A stretch of DNA of 8,563 nt. Source: Pseudomonadota bacterium (GTDB taxonomy: Bacteria; Desulfobacterota; Syntrophia; Syntrophales; JADFWA01). The stretch covers positions 1 through 8,563 of the forward strand of contig JAUWQS010000055.1 in NCBI GenBank assembly GCA_030610915.1. The letters are read 5' to 3'. This document shows positions 1 to 6,795 of the stretch, piece after piece. A program made the translations under genes and the position numbers. A model generated the notes under the pieces. That model had not been told where the DNA came from and did no database searches. It saw only the letters and a program-made list of their open reading frames with translations. Positions within the stretch are counted from its first letter, which is position 1. Every line of letters starts with the position of its first letter.

Positions 1-1
1 G

Positions 2-277
2 GCACGTTCCGCGCGTAGAGCGGTAACCGAGGCTCGTAATCACGGCGTCAACGCGGGACTTTTACAACTTATTACCCTCTTTCCTTTCCCCAGGCGCGCA
101 GTGGAGAAGGTCTTCCGCCGGTGTCGAGCTGTGCTGGTGCCCGAGATGAATATGGGACAAATCAGCCGGGAGGTGGCGAGGGTCAACCAGAACACTGCTA
201 TCATAACCAAATGTAACCGTATTGACGGCAAGTTAATTACACCTGAAGAAATTTATTGCCGACTCGTGAAGATGTGA
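2..277 (+). CDS. korA: 2-oxoacid:ferredoxin oxidoreductase alpha subunit, C-terminal part (KorA-like)
   Basis: The last 91 codons of a gene that begins upstream of the window, ending in TGA at 275-277. The reading frame shows the C-terminal domain of the alpha subunit of 2-oxoacid:ferredoxin oxidoreductases: a hydrophobic strand followed by PFP (FPFPRRAVEKVF), then the family signature VLVPEMNMGQISREV, and a tail resembling NRIDGKLITPEEI that is usual for KorA proteins. The alpha subunit helps bind the 2-oxoacid and CoA and works with the thiamine-diphosphate beta subunit encoded next door. The order alpha, beta, gamma matches kor operons (korA-korB-korC); a small ferredoxin-like korD often precedes korA but would lie outside the window. 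2-oxoglutarate is the likeliest substrate by family resemblance, but other 2-oxoacids cannot be excluded from this fragment. A repeat separates it from korB, an unusually long gap for these two genes. Confidence 0.88.
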   Translation, partial: ARSARRAVTEARNHGVNAGLLQLITLFPFPRRAVEKVFRRCRAVLVPEMNMGQISREVARVNQNTAIITKCNRIDGKLITPEEIYCRLVKM

Positions 278-283
278 TTTGCC

Positions 284-373
284 TTAGGTAGATAGGCTGA
301 AGGCTGTTAGGGCTGAAGGAATATTAATTATAACTACCTTCCACCTTCAGCCTTCAGCCTATCTACCTGAGTA
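284..373. repeat. Interspersed palindromic repeat between korA and korB (family 1, copy A)
   Basis: A perfect 21-base inverted repeat (286-306 against 348-368, beginning AGGTAGATAGGCTGAAGG) encloses 41 bases that contain GGGCTGAAGG and an AT-rich centre. The stretch 293-330 is identical over 38 bases to 8294-8331 beside mutL, and the right edge, read on the - strand, starts TACTCAGGTAG as does the copy at 3904-3914. It fills almost the whole 111-base gap between korA and korB and stops just before the korB ribosome binding site. The RNA could fold into a strong hairpin in the middle of the kor transcript, but there is no T-run, so a classical terminator is not indicated. Confidence 0.85.
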
Positions 374-388
374 CCAAGGAGAACAGTA

Positions 389-1228
389 ATGCCCAAAGAC
401 GTCACCGCATTGGTACATAAATATTTACGGCATGATAAAACATTTCCCCATATATGGTGCCCGGGTTGTGGCAACGGTATCGTGTTAGGCGCTCTTATTC
501 GCGCTATAGATCGATCAGGATTGGAAAAGAATGATGTCACGCTTGTATCCGGCATTGGATGTTCCGGACGTATAACCGTTTACGTGGACTTAAATACTGT
601 GCACGTAACCCATGGACGCGCCTTGACCTTTGCCACAGGCATGAAATTGGCGAACGATGCCTTGAATGTCATTGTTGTTATGGGTGACGGCGATGCCACT
701 GCGATTGGCGGGAATCATTTTATACATGCCGCGCGACGCAATATGGATCTGACGACCATTATTGTCAATAATCAGATTTTCGGCATGACAGGCGGCCAGT
801 ATTCGCCGACAACTCCCTATGGAAGCAAAACCACCACTACCCCATACGGTCATATTGAAAATACTTTTTCTATTTCCGACCTGGCTGCTGCTGCAGGCGC
901 AGCCTTCGTCGGCCGTGGAACAGTATATCACGCACAACTTCTGGACCGGCTGATCAAGAAAGCTATCCTTAAGCGTGGATTCAGTGTTGTGGAGGTTATC
1001 TCCAGTTGCCCTACTCAATTTGGGCGGCGAAATGCGATGGCATCGCCTGTAACTATGCTGCAGTGGCTGCGAGATCACGCGGTAACTCTGGAGAAAGCAC
1101 GCAGTATGACAACTGAAGAGTTAGAAGATAAGTTTACCATTGGCGTCTTGACCGATGTTGAAAAGCCCGTTTATTCAGAGGAATATAAGAAGATTCGCGA
1201 ACGCGCGAAGGCGTCCGCAGTCGCTTAA
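389..1228 (+). CDS. korB: 2-oxoacid:ferredoxin oxidoreductase beta subunit (KorB-like)
   Basis: The 279-residue product has the usual length for the thiamine-diphosphate-binding beta subunit of 2-oxoglutarate (or related 2-oxoacid) ferredoxin oxidoreductase, a cytoplasmic enzyme that makes acyl-CoA, CO2 and reduced ferredoxin. Visible marks are CPGCG at residues 24-28, C58 in GIGCSGR and C207 in SSCPTQFGRRN, which together can supply the four ligands of the [4Fe-4S] cluster; the thiamine-diphosphate motif GDGD at 99-102 followed by NNQIFGMTGGQ at 127-137; and the HGRALTFATGMKLA segment around 75-88. The start is well supported: AAGGAG at 376-381 lies 7 bases before the ATG. The gene sits between korA and korC but is separated from both by repeats (111 and 466 bases). 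Substrate assignment to 2-oxoglutarate is an inference from operon type; the enzyme class is secure. Confidence 0.93.
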   Translation: MPKDVTALVHKYLRHDKTFPHIWCPGCGNGIVLGALIRAIDRSGLEKNDVTLVSGIGCSGRITVYVDLNTVHVTHGRALTFATGMKLANDALNVIVVMGDGDATAIGGNHFIHAARRNMDLTTIIVNNQIFGMTGGQYSPTTPYGSKTTTTPYGHIENTFSISDLAAAAGAAFVGRGTVYHAQLLDRLIKKAILKRGFSVVEVISSCPTQFGRRNAMASPVTMLQWLRDHAVTLEKARSMTTEELEDKFTIGVLTDVEKPVYSEEYKKIRERAKASAVA

Positions 1229-1260
1229 TCCACAGATTTCGCAGATTACACGGGTTACTC

Positions 1261-1400
1261 TAATTAGTGTCTGAACGGAAACCCCGTTCAGGCACTGTTT
1301 TGAGTTTTGAGTTAAAAAAAGAAAGTAATCTCAGCGAGTTTGAAATTTCTAAACAAAATTGAAAAACCATATTTCAGGGTTTTCGTTCAGGCACTAATTG
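1261..1400. mobile_element. MITE-like element with 24-base terminal inverted repeats
   Basis: The ends of this 140-base stretch are inverted copies of each other: 1261-1284 matches the reverse complement of 1377-1400 at 21 of 24 positions (core AGTG(T/C)CTGAACG(G/A)AAACCC). Next to the left end the inner sequence also folds into a short hairpin, CTGAACGG (1271-1278) with CCGTTCAG (1284-1291), so the CTGAACG motif appears three times. The interior is AT-rich and too short to encode a protein. Size, terminal repeats and lack of coding sequence fit a miniature inverted-repeat transposable element moved by an enzyme encoded elsewhere. A target-site duplication is not clear; AATT is present at both edges but is part of the inverted repeat. 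Confidence 0.7.
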
Positions 1401-1694
1401 CTTGTAAGTGTTCATCGTGGAGATGACAAAAACAGTTAAATAGGATTACAGAAGCGGTCATCGGAGCAGCAAAGACAGTGGTAACATTTAAAAGTTAGAC
1501 AATTGGGTGATTGCCGGAAACGAATCAACCAATGAACAGTGGACAGTGAATCGTGAACCCTGAACCGTGAACCCTTGAACCGTGAACCTGAGTAGTTACA
1601 ACAACTTTAGCTCTTGGCCTGCAAGGCTAATTTCTCAGCGGTCTCTGCGTTCTCCGTGGTGAACGTATAAGTTGCTCGAAAGGTCTGTAATAAT
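1401..1694. other. Non-coding korB-korC spacer made of short repeat fragments
   Basis: No gene is visible here. At 1546-1588 there is a degenerate run of GTGAACC-type units, related in wording to 4191-4209 and to the hairpin at 7167-7239. At 1585-1600 lies an isolated family 1 edge (TGTAACTACTCAGGTT on the - strand), also found at 3897-3912 and, with one change, at 8261-8276. At 1634-1664 there is a low-complexity stretch beginning CTCAGCGGTCTCTGCG, and just before this region (1230-1252) a CACAGATTTCGCAGATT stretch; both look like interspersed repeats but have no second copy in this window. A weak ribosome binding site for korC (AAAGGT, 1679-1684) closes the region. Confidence 0.6.
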
Positions 1695-2279
1695 ATGATT
1701 GAGGAAGATCGTTTGGAGATTCGCTTTTGTGGATCGGGTGGCCAGGGGATTATCACCGCTGCGCTTGTGTTAGCGGAGGCTGCGGGGGTTTATGACGGCA
1801 AATATGTGTGCCAGACACAGAGTTATGGCCCTGAAGCCAGAGGGGGAAACTGCAAGGCGGAAGTTGTCATTAGCAGCAGGGAAATTGATTACCCCAAGGC
1901 ATCTCACCCGGTCTTTCTACTCGCTATGAATCAAGCATCCTGCGACGCTTACTTTTCAGACCTTAAACCAACAGGTCTTCTGATCGTAGATGCCTCTCTT
2001 GTGAAAAAGATTCCAACGGGCAGGGCAGTAGCCATTCCTTTTACACAAATCGCCAGGCAACAGATTGGCAGGGAGGTGGTCGGCAACATGGTTGCCCTCG
2101 GAGCCGTCGGATATTTGTGTCAGGCCGTGTCTCAGGAAAGCCTGGAAAAAGCTGTGGCGGCTCGGGTTCCCGCTGGAACGGAAGATATCAATCTCCGGGC
2201 ATTGCGCGCCGGCATTGAAGCTGCCAAAAAGTTTGATTTAGACACCTTGCCGGAGTTTACTATGGAAGAGGATGAGTAG
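1695..2279 (+). CDS. korC: 2-oxoacid:ferredoxin oxidoreductase gamma subunit (KorC-like)
   Basis: The 194-residue product is a full-length gamma subunit of the 2-oxoacid:ferredoxin oxidoreductase family, which completes the catalytic complex with the alpha and beta subunits and contributes to CoA handling. Diagnostic features are the N-terminal nucleotide-fold loop CGSGGQGI (residues 12-19), the very conserved SYGPEARGG (43-51) followed by C53, the strand LIVDASLV (96-103), and VVGNMVALGA (128-137). The start ATG is preceded by AAAGGT at 1679-1684 with a 10-base spacing, a weak signal, but no better start occurs before the glycine-rich loop. Its stop overlaps the start region of the downstream kinase gene by 8 bases, which suggests translational coupling. 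It is cut off from korB by 466 bases of repeats, so co-transcription of all three subunits over this gap is assumed, not shown. Confidence 0.92.
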   Translation: MIEEDRLEIRFCGSGGQGIITAALVLAEAAGVYDGKYVCQTQSYGPEARGGNCKAEVVISSREIDYPKASHPVFLLAMNQASCDAYFSDLKPTGLLIVDASLVKKIPTGRAVAIPFTQIARQQIGREVVGNMVALGAVGYLCQAVSQESLEKAVAARVPAGTEDINLRALRAGIEAAKKFDLDTLPEFTMEEDE

Positions 2280-3855
2280 AATGATGACTCACCCAAAACT
2301 GGTCGAAGCGATGAGCAACCCTGAGTTTTATCCCCACAGGTCACAGGGGATTGAACTAATACAGACTCATATCTCATATATTTTCATCGCCGGAGACTAT
2401 GTGTACAAAGTGAAAAAGGCCGTTGATTTTGGGTTCCTCGATTTTACCACCCTTGAAAAGCGAAGGCATTACTGCAATGAGGAAATTAGGCTAAACAGGA
2501 GACTGGCCCGGGAAATATATCTCGGCGTGGTCGAGATATGCGAGGATGCCGATGGAAATCTTTTTCTTGGAGAGGGAGCCGGTACCGTAGAATATGCCGT
2601 AAAAATGAAAAGACTACCACAGGAGAGAATGCTCTCTACGCTTCTCCCCGAAGGAAAGGTTGACAGGTCTATCATGAAACCTGTCGCCAGAAAGATGGTT
2701 GATTTTCATGAGAATGCCGCCACTGGAGGGGAAATAGATCTCGTTGGCGGCATCGAGACGATTAGGAAGAACCATGATGAAAACTTTGAGCAGACCGGAC
2801 CCTACATAAATATAACAATTCCCGAAAACAGCTACAGGTTCATAAGGTCTTATATTTATCGCTTTATGGAAGAGCAGCTTCCCCTGTTAAAGAAAAGGGT
2901 TGCCGATCACAGGATCAGGGACTGCCACGGCGATCTTCACCTCGAACATATATGCATAACCGATGATATCCTGATCTTTGACTGTATCGAGTTCAACGAG
3001 CGGTTCAGATATTCCGATGTGGCCGCTGAAGTTGCCTTTCTTGCCATGGATCTGGATTATAATGGTTATCCGGATTATGCGGATGCCTTCAAAAACCATT
3101 ACATAAAATACTCCGGAGATGATGAAATAAACACACTTCTCAATTTTTACAGATGTTATTATGCCTATGTTCGGGGGAAGGTGACAAGCTTCAGGATAGA
3201 CGATGAGGTCATACAGGAAGAGGAGCGCAAAAAGGCAGCGGAGACGGCCATCAGGTATTTTGATCTGGCATACACTTACGCTGCCCGTTTGGAGAAACCT
3301 TCGCTAATCCTTGTTGCGGGTCTGATGGGAACAGGAAAGAGTGTGCTTGCGAAAAACATAGCGCCGCGCCTGGGCGCTGAGATTATTCGCTCCGATATCC
3401 TTCGCAAGGAAATACTGAACATATCCCAGACCGAGCGTCATTATGAGGATTTTGGAAAGGGGATATATACGGATGATATCTCCCGGAAGACCTATCAAAG
3501 GGCTCTCGATCTGGCGGAGGAAAAGTTGATAGAGGGGAAATCCGTTATTATCGATGCCTCATATAAAGACCGGGATGAGAGAATCAAGGCGGCAGACACC
3601 GCTGATCGGTTGAATGCAGGCTTTTTTGTTATCGAGTGTGTCTGCCCTGATAAGATTATCAAAAAACGCCTTGACGGAAGGATGCTCAAGTCAGATGAAG
3701 CATCGGATGGGAGATGGGAGATACTCCAGGCACAGAAAGATAAATTTGACGAGTTTACCGAGGTTCAAAAGATTACCATAGACACCTCCTCCACAAAGGA
3801 GGAAAGCGCTCGGAAGGCCATTGAGGAGATATCAAAATTAAAAACTAAAATTTAA
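2272..3855 (+). CDS. Fused aminoglycoside-phosphotransferase-like / P-loop kinase protein
   Basis: A 527-residue two-domain protein of the family annotated as bifunctional aminoglycoside phosphotransferase/ATP-binding protein (COG2187 fused to COG0645; mycobacterial Rv2004c has this arrangement). The N-terminal half is a protein-kinase-like fold: YKVKKAVDFGF (45-55, likely ATP-binding lysine), the catalytic loop HGDLHLEH (219-226) and the metal-binding aspartate in FDCIEFNE (D237). The C-terminal half is a small-molecule kinase P-loop domain: Walker A GLMGTGKS (350-357), RSD (373-375) and a Walker B-like strand VIIDAS (425-430). Both active sites look intact. The substrate is unknown, and a role in antibiotic resistance should not be assumed. 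The start is uncertain among ATGs at 2272, 2281 and 2284; the later ones leave GAGG of the korC end at better spacing. The overlap with korC suggests one operon. Confidence 0.88.
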   Translation: MSRMMTHPKLVEAMSNPEFYPHRSQGIELIQTHISYIFIAGDYVYKVKKAVDFGFLDFTTLEKRRHYCNEEIRLNRRLAREIYLGVVEICEDADGNLFLGEGAGTVEYAVKMKRLPQERMLSTLLPEGKVDRSIMKPVARKMVDFHENAATGGEIDLVGGIETIRKNHDENFEQTGPYINITIPENSYRFIRSYIYRFMEEQLPLLKKRVADHRIRDCHGDLHLEHICITDDILIFDCIEFNERFRYSDVAAEVAFLAMDLDYNGYPDYADAFKNHYIKYSGDDEINTLLNFYRCYYAYVRGKVTSFRIDDEVIQEEERKKAAETAIRYFDLAYTYAARLEKPSLILVAGLMGTGKSVLAKNIAPRLGAEIIRSDILRKEILNISQTERHYEDFGKGIYTDDISRKTYQRALDLAEEKLIEGKSVIIDASYKDRDERIKAADTADRLNAGFFVIECVCPDKIIKKRLDGRMLKSDEASDGRWEILQAQKDKFDEFTEVQKITIDTSSTKEESARKAIEEISKLKTKI

Positions 3856-3896
3856 GACTATGTTTTACTTTTTGGTTTTACAATTTGATATTTTAA

Positions 3897-3935
3897 TGTA
3901 ACTACTCAGGTAGTCAGGCTGAAGCTGTTACAGGC
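3897..3935 (+). repeat. Family 1 interspersed repeat, half copy (copy B)
   Basis: The stretch opens with TGTAACTACTCAGGTAG and continues into CAGGCTGAAGCTGTTA, which corresponds to the edge plus first arm of the repeats at 284-373 and 8261-8457. Only one arm is seen, so this copy cannot form the large hairpin of the other two. It starts 41 bases after the kinase stop codon. A small hairpin (GCACAAA at 3943-3949 with TTTGTGC at 3959-3965) follows immediately. Confidence 0.7.
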
Positions 3936-3967
3936 TTAATCGGCACAAATAAATAACCTTTGTGCTA

Positions 3968-4193
3968 TATCAACTCAATGAACAGCGGAAGGCATATGGC
4001 AGAAGCATGTAGCGGAAGGCTTCAGCCTTCCATGTGCTTCAATCATACTGTGTTACGTGAATATGGAGACCTGAAGGTCTCCGCTACAAGGGCTGTGCAA
4101 AGCTCAAAGGCATAACCTCTACGCCCAAACCCCGCTTCCTGAAGATGGAGGCGGCTGCGTGTCTGGACTTGCCCCTATTTATTGAACTGATAC
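3968..4193. repeat. Composite repeat bounded by facing TATCARYTCAAT boxes, with an internal REP pair
   Basis: The left edge (TATCAACTCAATGAA, 3968-3982) is a degenerate + strand copy and the right edge (4172-4193, read on the - strand as GTATCAGTTCAATAAAT then AGGGG) a near-consensus copy of the GTATCAGCTCAATAAAT box. The interior holds an inverted pair of REP-type hairpins (4009-4087), then about 85 bases with no further structure that I can name. It occupies part of the 814-base gene-free region 3856-4669. Confidence 0.6.
4009..4087. repeat. Inverted pair of GTAG-footed REP hairpins
   Basis: The first unit (+ strand) is GTAGC at 4009-4013 followed by the stem GGAAGGCT (4014-4021) / AGCCTTCC (4024-4031) with loop TC. 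The second unit (- strand) has the same GTAGC foot (4083-4087 complement) and the stem GGAGACCT / AGGTCTCC (4065-4082) with loop TC. Both share the first eight bases GTAGCGGA but have different inner stem bases. A GTAG foot beside an imperfect palindrome is the recognition layout of REP sequences used by TnpA-REP (RAYT) transposases, and two head-to-head REPs form a BIME-type unit. An outer pairing GAAGCA (4002-4007) / TGCTTC (4035-4040) extends the first hairpin. Confidence 0.75.
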
Positions 4194-4274
4194 CTTGAAC
4201 CTTTGAACCCTATATTACCAGATTATTACAGGGTGTTATGAGATTATTTGGGTAGAATATTATAAGGAAACTCC

Positions 4275-4546
4275 GTATCAGCTCAATAAATAGGGTGATT
4301 ACATTTTTAAAGTGTTGGTCTCGAACCACGATAAGCGTTCACCAAACATTGAAATTAGAAATTAGAAATTGGAAATTCAGCCTTCATGCTTTTGTACTGC
4401 TCGGCTGAGCTCACGCCGAAGTCTGTCAACTCGTAAATTCGTTTCATCTCTCCCAAATTTCTAATTTCAAGTTTCAAGCCGTGAATGGCTAAGATTCACA
4501 ATCACTCTTACATATTGGGGGTTGCCCCTATTTATTGAGCTGATAC
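4275..4546. mobile_element. 272-base non-coding element with perfect 21-base terminal inverted repeats
   Basis: The left end 4275-4295 (starting GTATCAGCTCAATAAAT) is the exact reverse complement of the right end at 4526-4546. The interior has no gene. It carries a 7-base tandem repeat at 4351-4378 and an inverted relative of it at 4455-4468, so the element has a second, inner layer of symmetry. Length, terminal repeats and non-coding interior resemble a MITE, but the ends are also used by the elements at 3968-4193, 6796-6886 and 7150-7260, which have unrelated interiors. No flanking target duplication is evident. Confidence 0.65.
4351..4378 (+). repeat. Four-unit GAAATTN tandem repeat
   Basis: Units are GAAATTA, GAAATTA, GAAATTG and GAAATTC. 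The sequence AATTTCTAATTTC at 4456-4468 is the reverse complement of the first 13 bases, about 90 bases away. This gives a potential AT-rich stem inside the 4275-4546 element. Confidence 0.8.
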
Positions 4547-4623
4547 AGTAGTTATATGTTTTGTTTGTTTATTCGTGAAATTCGTGGATAGGTTTTTAGC
4601 TCTTCCGTCTTGTCCGGCTTAGG

Positions 4624-4632
4624 TGTTATAAT
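4624..4632 (+). promoter_or_regulatory. Extended -10 promoter for the TPR gene
   Basis: TG at 4624-4625, one base, then a perfect TATAAT at 4627-4632. This is the extended -10 form, which can work without a good -35; no convincing -35 lies at 16-18 bases (TTGTCC at 4610-4615 is only 11 bases away). A start of transcription near 4639 would leave about 30 bases before the ATG at 4670, including the strong ribosome binding site AAGGAGG at 4656-4662. Confidence 0.6.
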
Positions 4633-4669
4633 ATAGATGAAGTTATTTTAATACAAAGGAGGAATTGTT

Positions 4670-5401
4670 ATGAAGAGACGGTTATTTTGTAGTTTTGTTT
4701 GCCTGTTGGTTATTATCTTTCCCTTTACTTTGATGGCTGAAGACTCTCTTCCATCGGCTGAAGCCCTTTTTGAAAAGGGGGATACCGGGAGCATCCTGGA
4801 GTCTATACCCCTTTACATAAAAGCGGTGGAGGCCAACCCGGGAAGTTATGAGGCTAACTGGAAATGCGCGAGAGCCTATTCAGAGTATGCCAATAGGGCA
4901 TTCAAACAGGGCCTGGATGGTTGGAAAGATATTTGTAACAAGTATGGCAAAGATGGTATGGGGTATGGCCAGAAAGCCATTGAGCTTGAGCCGCAGAAGG
5001 TTGAGGGGAATTACTGGTACGGCCTCTGCGTAAAATCATACGCTGATAGCGTGAGTGTGTTTACCGCATTGAAAGAGGGTCTGAAAGGCAGCACTCAAAA
5101 AGCGTTTGAGTCGGCATATGAAACAGACAAGATGTACGAAGGTGGCGGTCCGATAAAGGCGCTCGGCCGATTCTGGTATGTCCTTCCCTGGCCATATCAT
5201 AGCGCTAAAAAGTCCCTCAGGTACTTTGAAGAGCACCATAAACTCTTTCCCGATGACACGGAAGGGCTGGTATGGTATGCGGAAGTGTTGATAGATAAGA
5301 AAAAGAAGAGCCAGGCGATGTCTCTGCTCAAGAAGGCTGCAACCAGCGATGACTTATACTACAGCGCTCAGGCAAAGGATATGATGAAAGAGCTTGAGTA
5401 A
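4670..5401 (+). CDS. Exported tetratricopeptide-repeat protein of unknown function
   Basis: A 243-residue protein with a clear Sec signal peptide: MKRR, a hydrophobic core at about residues 5-20, and a likely cleavage after LMA (residue 23). There is no lipobox, so a periplasmic or otherwise secreted soluble protein is expected. The rest is helical and TPR-like: a unit around 44-78 (SIPLYIKAVEANPGSYEANW), another around 98-120 (AIELEPQKVEGNYWYG), and one near 180-225 (YFEEHHKLFPDDTEGLVWYA). A distinctive stretch GGGPIKALGRFWYVLPWP (158-175) interrupts the repeats. The layout is reminiscent of TatT-type TPR proteins that accompany TRAP transporters, but no transporter gene is nearby and I do not claim that role. 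It is a single-gene unit with its own promoter and an excellent ribosome binding site 7 bases before the ATG. Confidence 0.8.
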   Translation: MKRRLFCSFVCLLVIIFPFTLMAEDSLPSAEALFEKGDTGSILESIPLYIKAVEANPGSYEANWKCARAYSEYANRAFKQGLDGWKDICNKYGKDGMGYGQKAIELEPQKVEGNYWYGLCVKSYADSVSVFTALKEGLKGSTQKAFESAYETDKMYEGGGPIKALGRFWYVLPWPYHSAKKSLRYFEEHHKLFPDDTEGLVWYAEVLIDKKKKSQAMSLLKKAATSDDLYYSAQAKDMMKELE

Positions 5402-5464
5402 TTCTGGCTCTTGCGCCAAGGTGTGGAGTATAGTAGTTGCTGCCGCGACTCAAAAGTTATGTTC

Positions 5465-5514
5465 ATAAATTAGGAAAGGGGAGGTTAAAACCTCCCCTCC
5501 CCTGATTTATTGAG
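5465..5514. repeat. REP-type hairpin between convergent genes (mutated GTAG foot)
   Basis: The core stem is GGGGAGGTT (5478-5486) / AACCTCCCC (5489-5497) with a 2-base loop, extended after a small bulge by ATAAAT (5465-5470) / ATTTAT (5505-5510). The stretch 5479-5514 matches the - strand of 6803-6838 at 35 of 36 bases; the one difference changes the REP foot from GTAG to GGAG. It lies between the TPR gene and the racemase gene, which point toward each other, so a bidirectional transcription-stopping role is possible, although no T-run follows. A further weak stem AAATTCTT / AAGAATTT lies at 5524-5552. Confidence 0.75.
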
Positions 5515-5579
5515 AAGTTACCTAAATTCTTTTACCATTTCTGCAAGAATTTCACAACTAAGGGACTAAGTAACCTGAA

Positions 5580-6758
5580 CTATATTACGTCCCCCTTTTT
5601 TAAATTGCTAATGTCTTCTTTAGTATACCCTAAATGTGACAGGATAGTTTCAGTGTGTTCACCTAACTCCGGCGGCGCCTGCCTCATCTCTGCCGGCGTT
5701 TCAGACATCTTGATCGGAAGACTTATCTGCTTGATAGTTCCCAGCCGGGGATGTTCCATTTCAAAAATCATTTTGCGGTGAAGTATATGAGGGTCTTTCA
5801 ATGCCTCTGACAAATCATTGACCGGTCCACCACAGGTATCTACCTCTTCTTCAAAAATTCTGACCCATTCATCTCTGGTCTTTTTCTTAAATTCTTCCTG
5901 TATGATCTTTCGGACTTCACTCTGTCTTTCGTCAATAAACTGTAAAGCGCCAAGTTCTTCTCTTCCTATGTAACGACAAAAATTTACCCAGAGATGCGGC
6001 TCAAGCACCCCAAGAGTAATATATCGGCCATCACTTGTTTCATATATGTCATAGAAGGCATATTTGCCTGTTAATGTCGTTTTGCCCCGTTCCGGATTGA
6101 TGCCATCAGCAAAGAAAGCGCCCGCTAATCCAACCGCCCAGGAAAAAGCTCCATCCATCAGAGAAATATCTATAAACTGTCCTTTGTTCGTTCGCTGCCT
6201 GGCCTGTAACGCCAAAAGGATACCTATTGTCGCCTGTAATGTGCCTCCGCCGATATCAGCCACCTGCACCCCCGGAATTGCGGGCGGATCTCCAGGCCGG
6301 CCTACCAGGTCCAATATACCCGCATAGCCCAGGTAATTAATATCATGCCCTGCATATTGAGAGTAAGGTCCATCCTGGCCATAACCAGAGATGGAACAAT
6401 AAATGAGGCTGGGATTAATCTCTTTCAAGGTATCATAATCCGCCTTATACCGCTTGGACACGCCTGGCCGAAACCCTTCCAACACTACATCTGCTTCCTT
6501 TGCCATGCGGTGGAAAATCTCCTGTCCTTCCGGAATTCTTAAATCAAGCGATATACTCTGCTTATTTCGATTTAATGCCAAAAATATTCCACTCGTGCCT
6601 CCTACGTACGGCGGCATGTGACGCAGGCGATCCCCTGAACCAGGTTGCTCTATCTTTATTACTTCAGCCCCGAAGTCAGCTAAATAAAGAGAACATAACG
6701 GTCCTGGCAACCATTGAGTGAGATCTAAAACTTTACATCCTTCAAGTGGTAAACTCAT
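5580..6758 (-). CDS. Alpha-methylacyl-CoA racemase-like protein (CaiB/BaiF, family III CoA-transferase superfamily)
   Basis: A 392-residue cytoplasmic protein of the CaiB/BaiF superfamily, beginning LEGCKVLDLTQWLPGP with the usual FGAEVIKIEQP, a segment typical of CoA binding. Members are either CoA-transferases, with a catalytic Asp, or 2-methylacyl-CoA racemases, with a His/Asp pair plus Glu. Here AGHDINY gives H138, VADIGGG gives D168 and GVLEPHLW gives E253. The spacings of 30 and 85 residues are the same as H126, D156 and E241 of the mycobacterial racemase MCR, so racemase or epimerase activity is favoured. The substrate is unknown. The start is placed at the ATG at 6758-6756 because GGGAGGA (6765-6771) lies 6 bases upstream; an in-frame TTG at 6764 would sit against that site. 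The gene stands alone, bracketed by inverted repeat copies (5479-5514 and 6803-6838). Confidence 0.87.
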   Translation of the reverse strand: MSLPLEGCKVLDLTQWLPGPLCSLYLADFGAEVIKIEQPGSGDRLRHMPPYVGGTSGIFLALNRNKQSISLDLRIPEGQEIFHRMAKEADVVLEGFRPGVSKRYKADYDTLKEINPSLIYCSISGYGQDGPYSQYAGHDINYLGYAGILDLVGRPGDPPAIPGVQVADIGGGTLQATIGILLALQARQRTNKGQFIDISLMDGAFSWAVGLAGAFFADGINPERGKTTLTGKYAFYDIYETSDGRYITLGVLEPHLWVNFCRYIGREELGALQFIDERQSEVRKIIQEEFKKKTRDEWVRIFEEEVDTCGGPVNDLSEALKDPHILHRKMIFEMEHPRLGTIKQISLPIKMSETPAEMRQAPPELGEHTETILSHLGYTKEDISNLKKGDVI

Positions 6759-6795
6759 ACACAATCCTCCCTCTTTTTATTTCCTTAAGTTTGAT

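Noticed and set aside
278..388. Riboswitch or leader before korB
   Set aside because: The structure is a perfect inverted repeat whose left arm and centre recur beside mutL, so it is an interspersed repeat, not a conserved leader.
590..1078. 162-codon open frame opposite korB
   Set aside because: It lies wholly antisense to a strongly conserved enzyme gene, has no ribosome binding site that I can see and no recognisable motif; it is a shadow frame.
2272..3855. Antibiotic resistance gene
   Set aside because: The aminoglycoside-phosphotransferase label is a fold name; the fused P-loop architecture belongs to a widespread family with no shown resistance role.
4610..4632. Standard -35/-10 promoter using TTGTCC
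   Set aside because: The spacing to TATAAT is 11 bases, far below 16-18; the extended -10 reading explains the site better.
4670..4741. Lipoprotein signal in the TPR protein
   Set aside because: Cysteines at residues 7 and 11 are inside the hydrophobic core and not at a lipobox; a normal signal peptidase I site follows LMA.
5478..5497. Rho-independent terminator between the convergent genes
   Set aside because: The hairpin is strong but is not followed by a T-run on either strand, and it is a near-identical copy of a dispersed repeat; it may still slow transcription.
6759..6764. Upstream TTG start for the racemase-like gene
   Set aside because: The GGGAGGA site abuts this TTG, leaving no spacing; the ATG at 6758 has a 6-base spacing and fits the family N-terminus.
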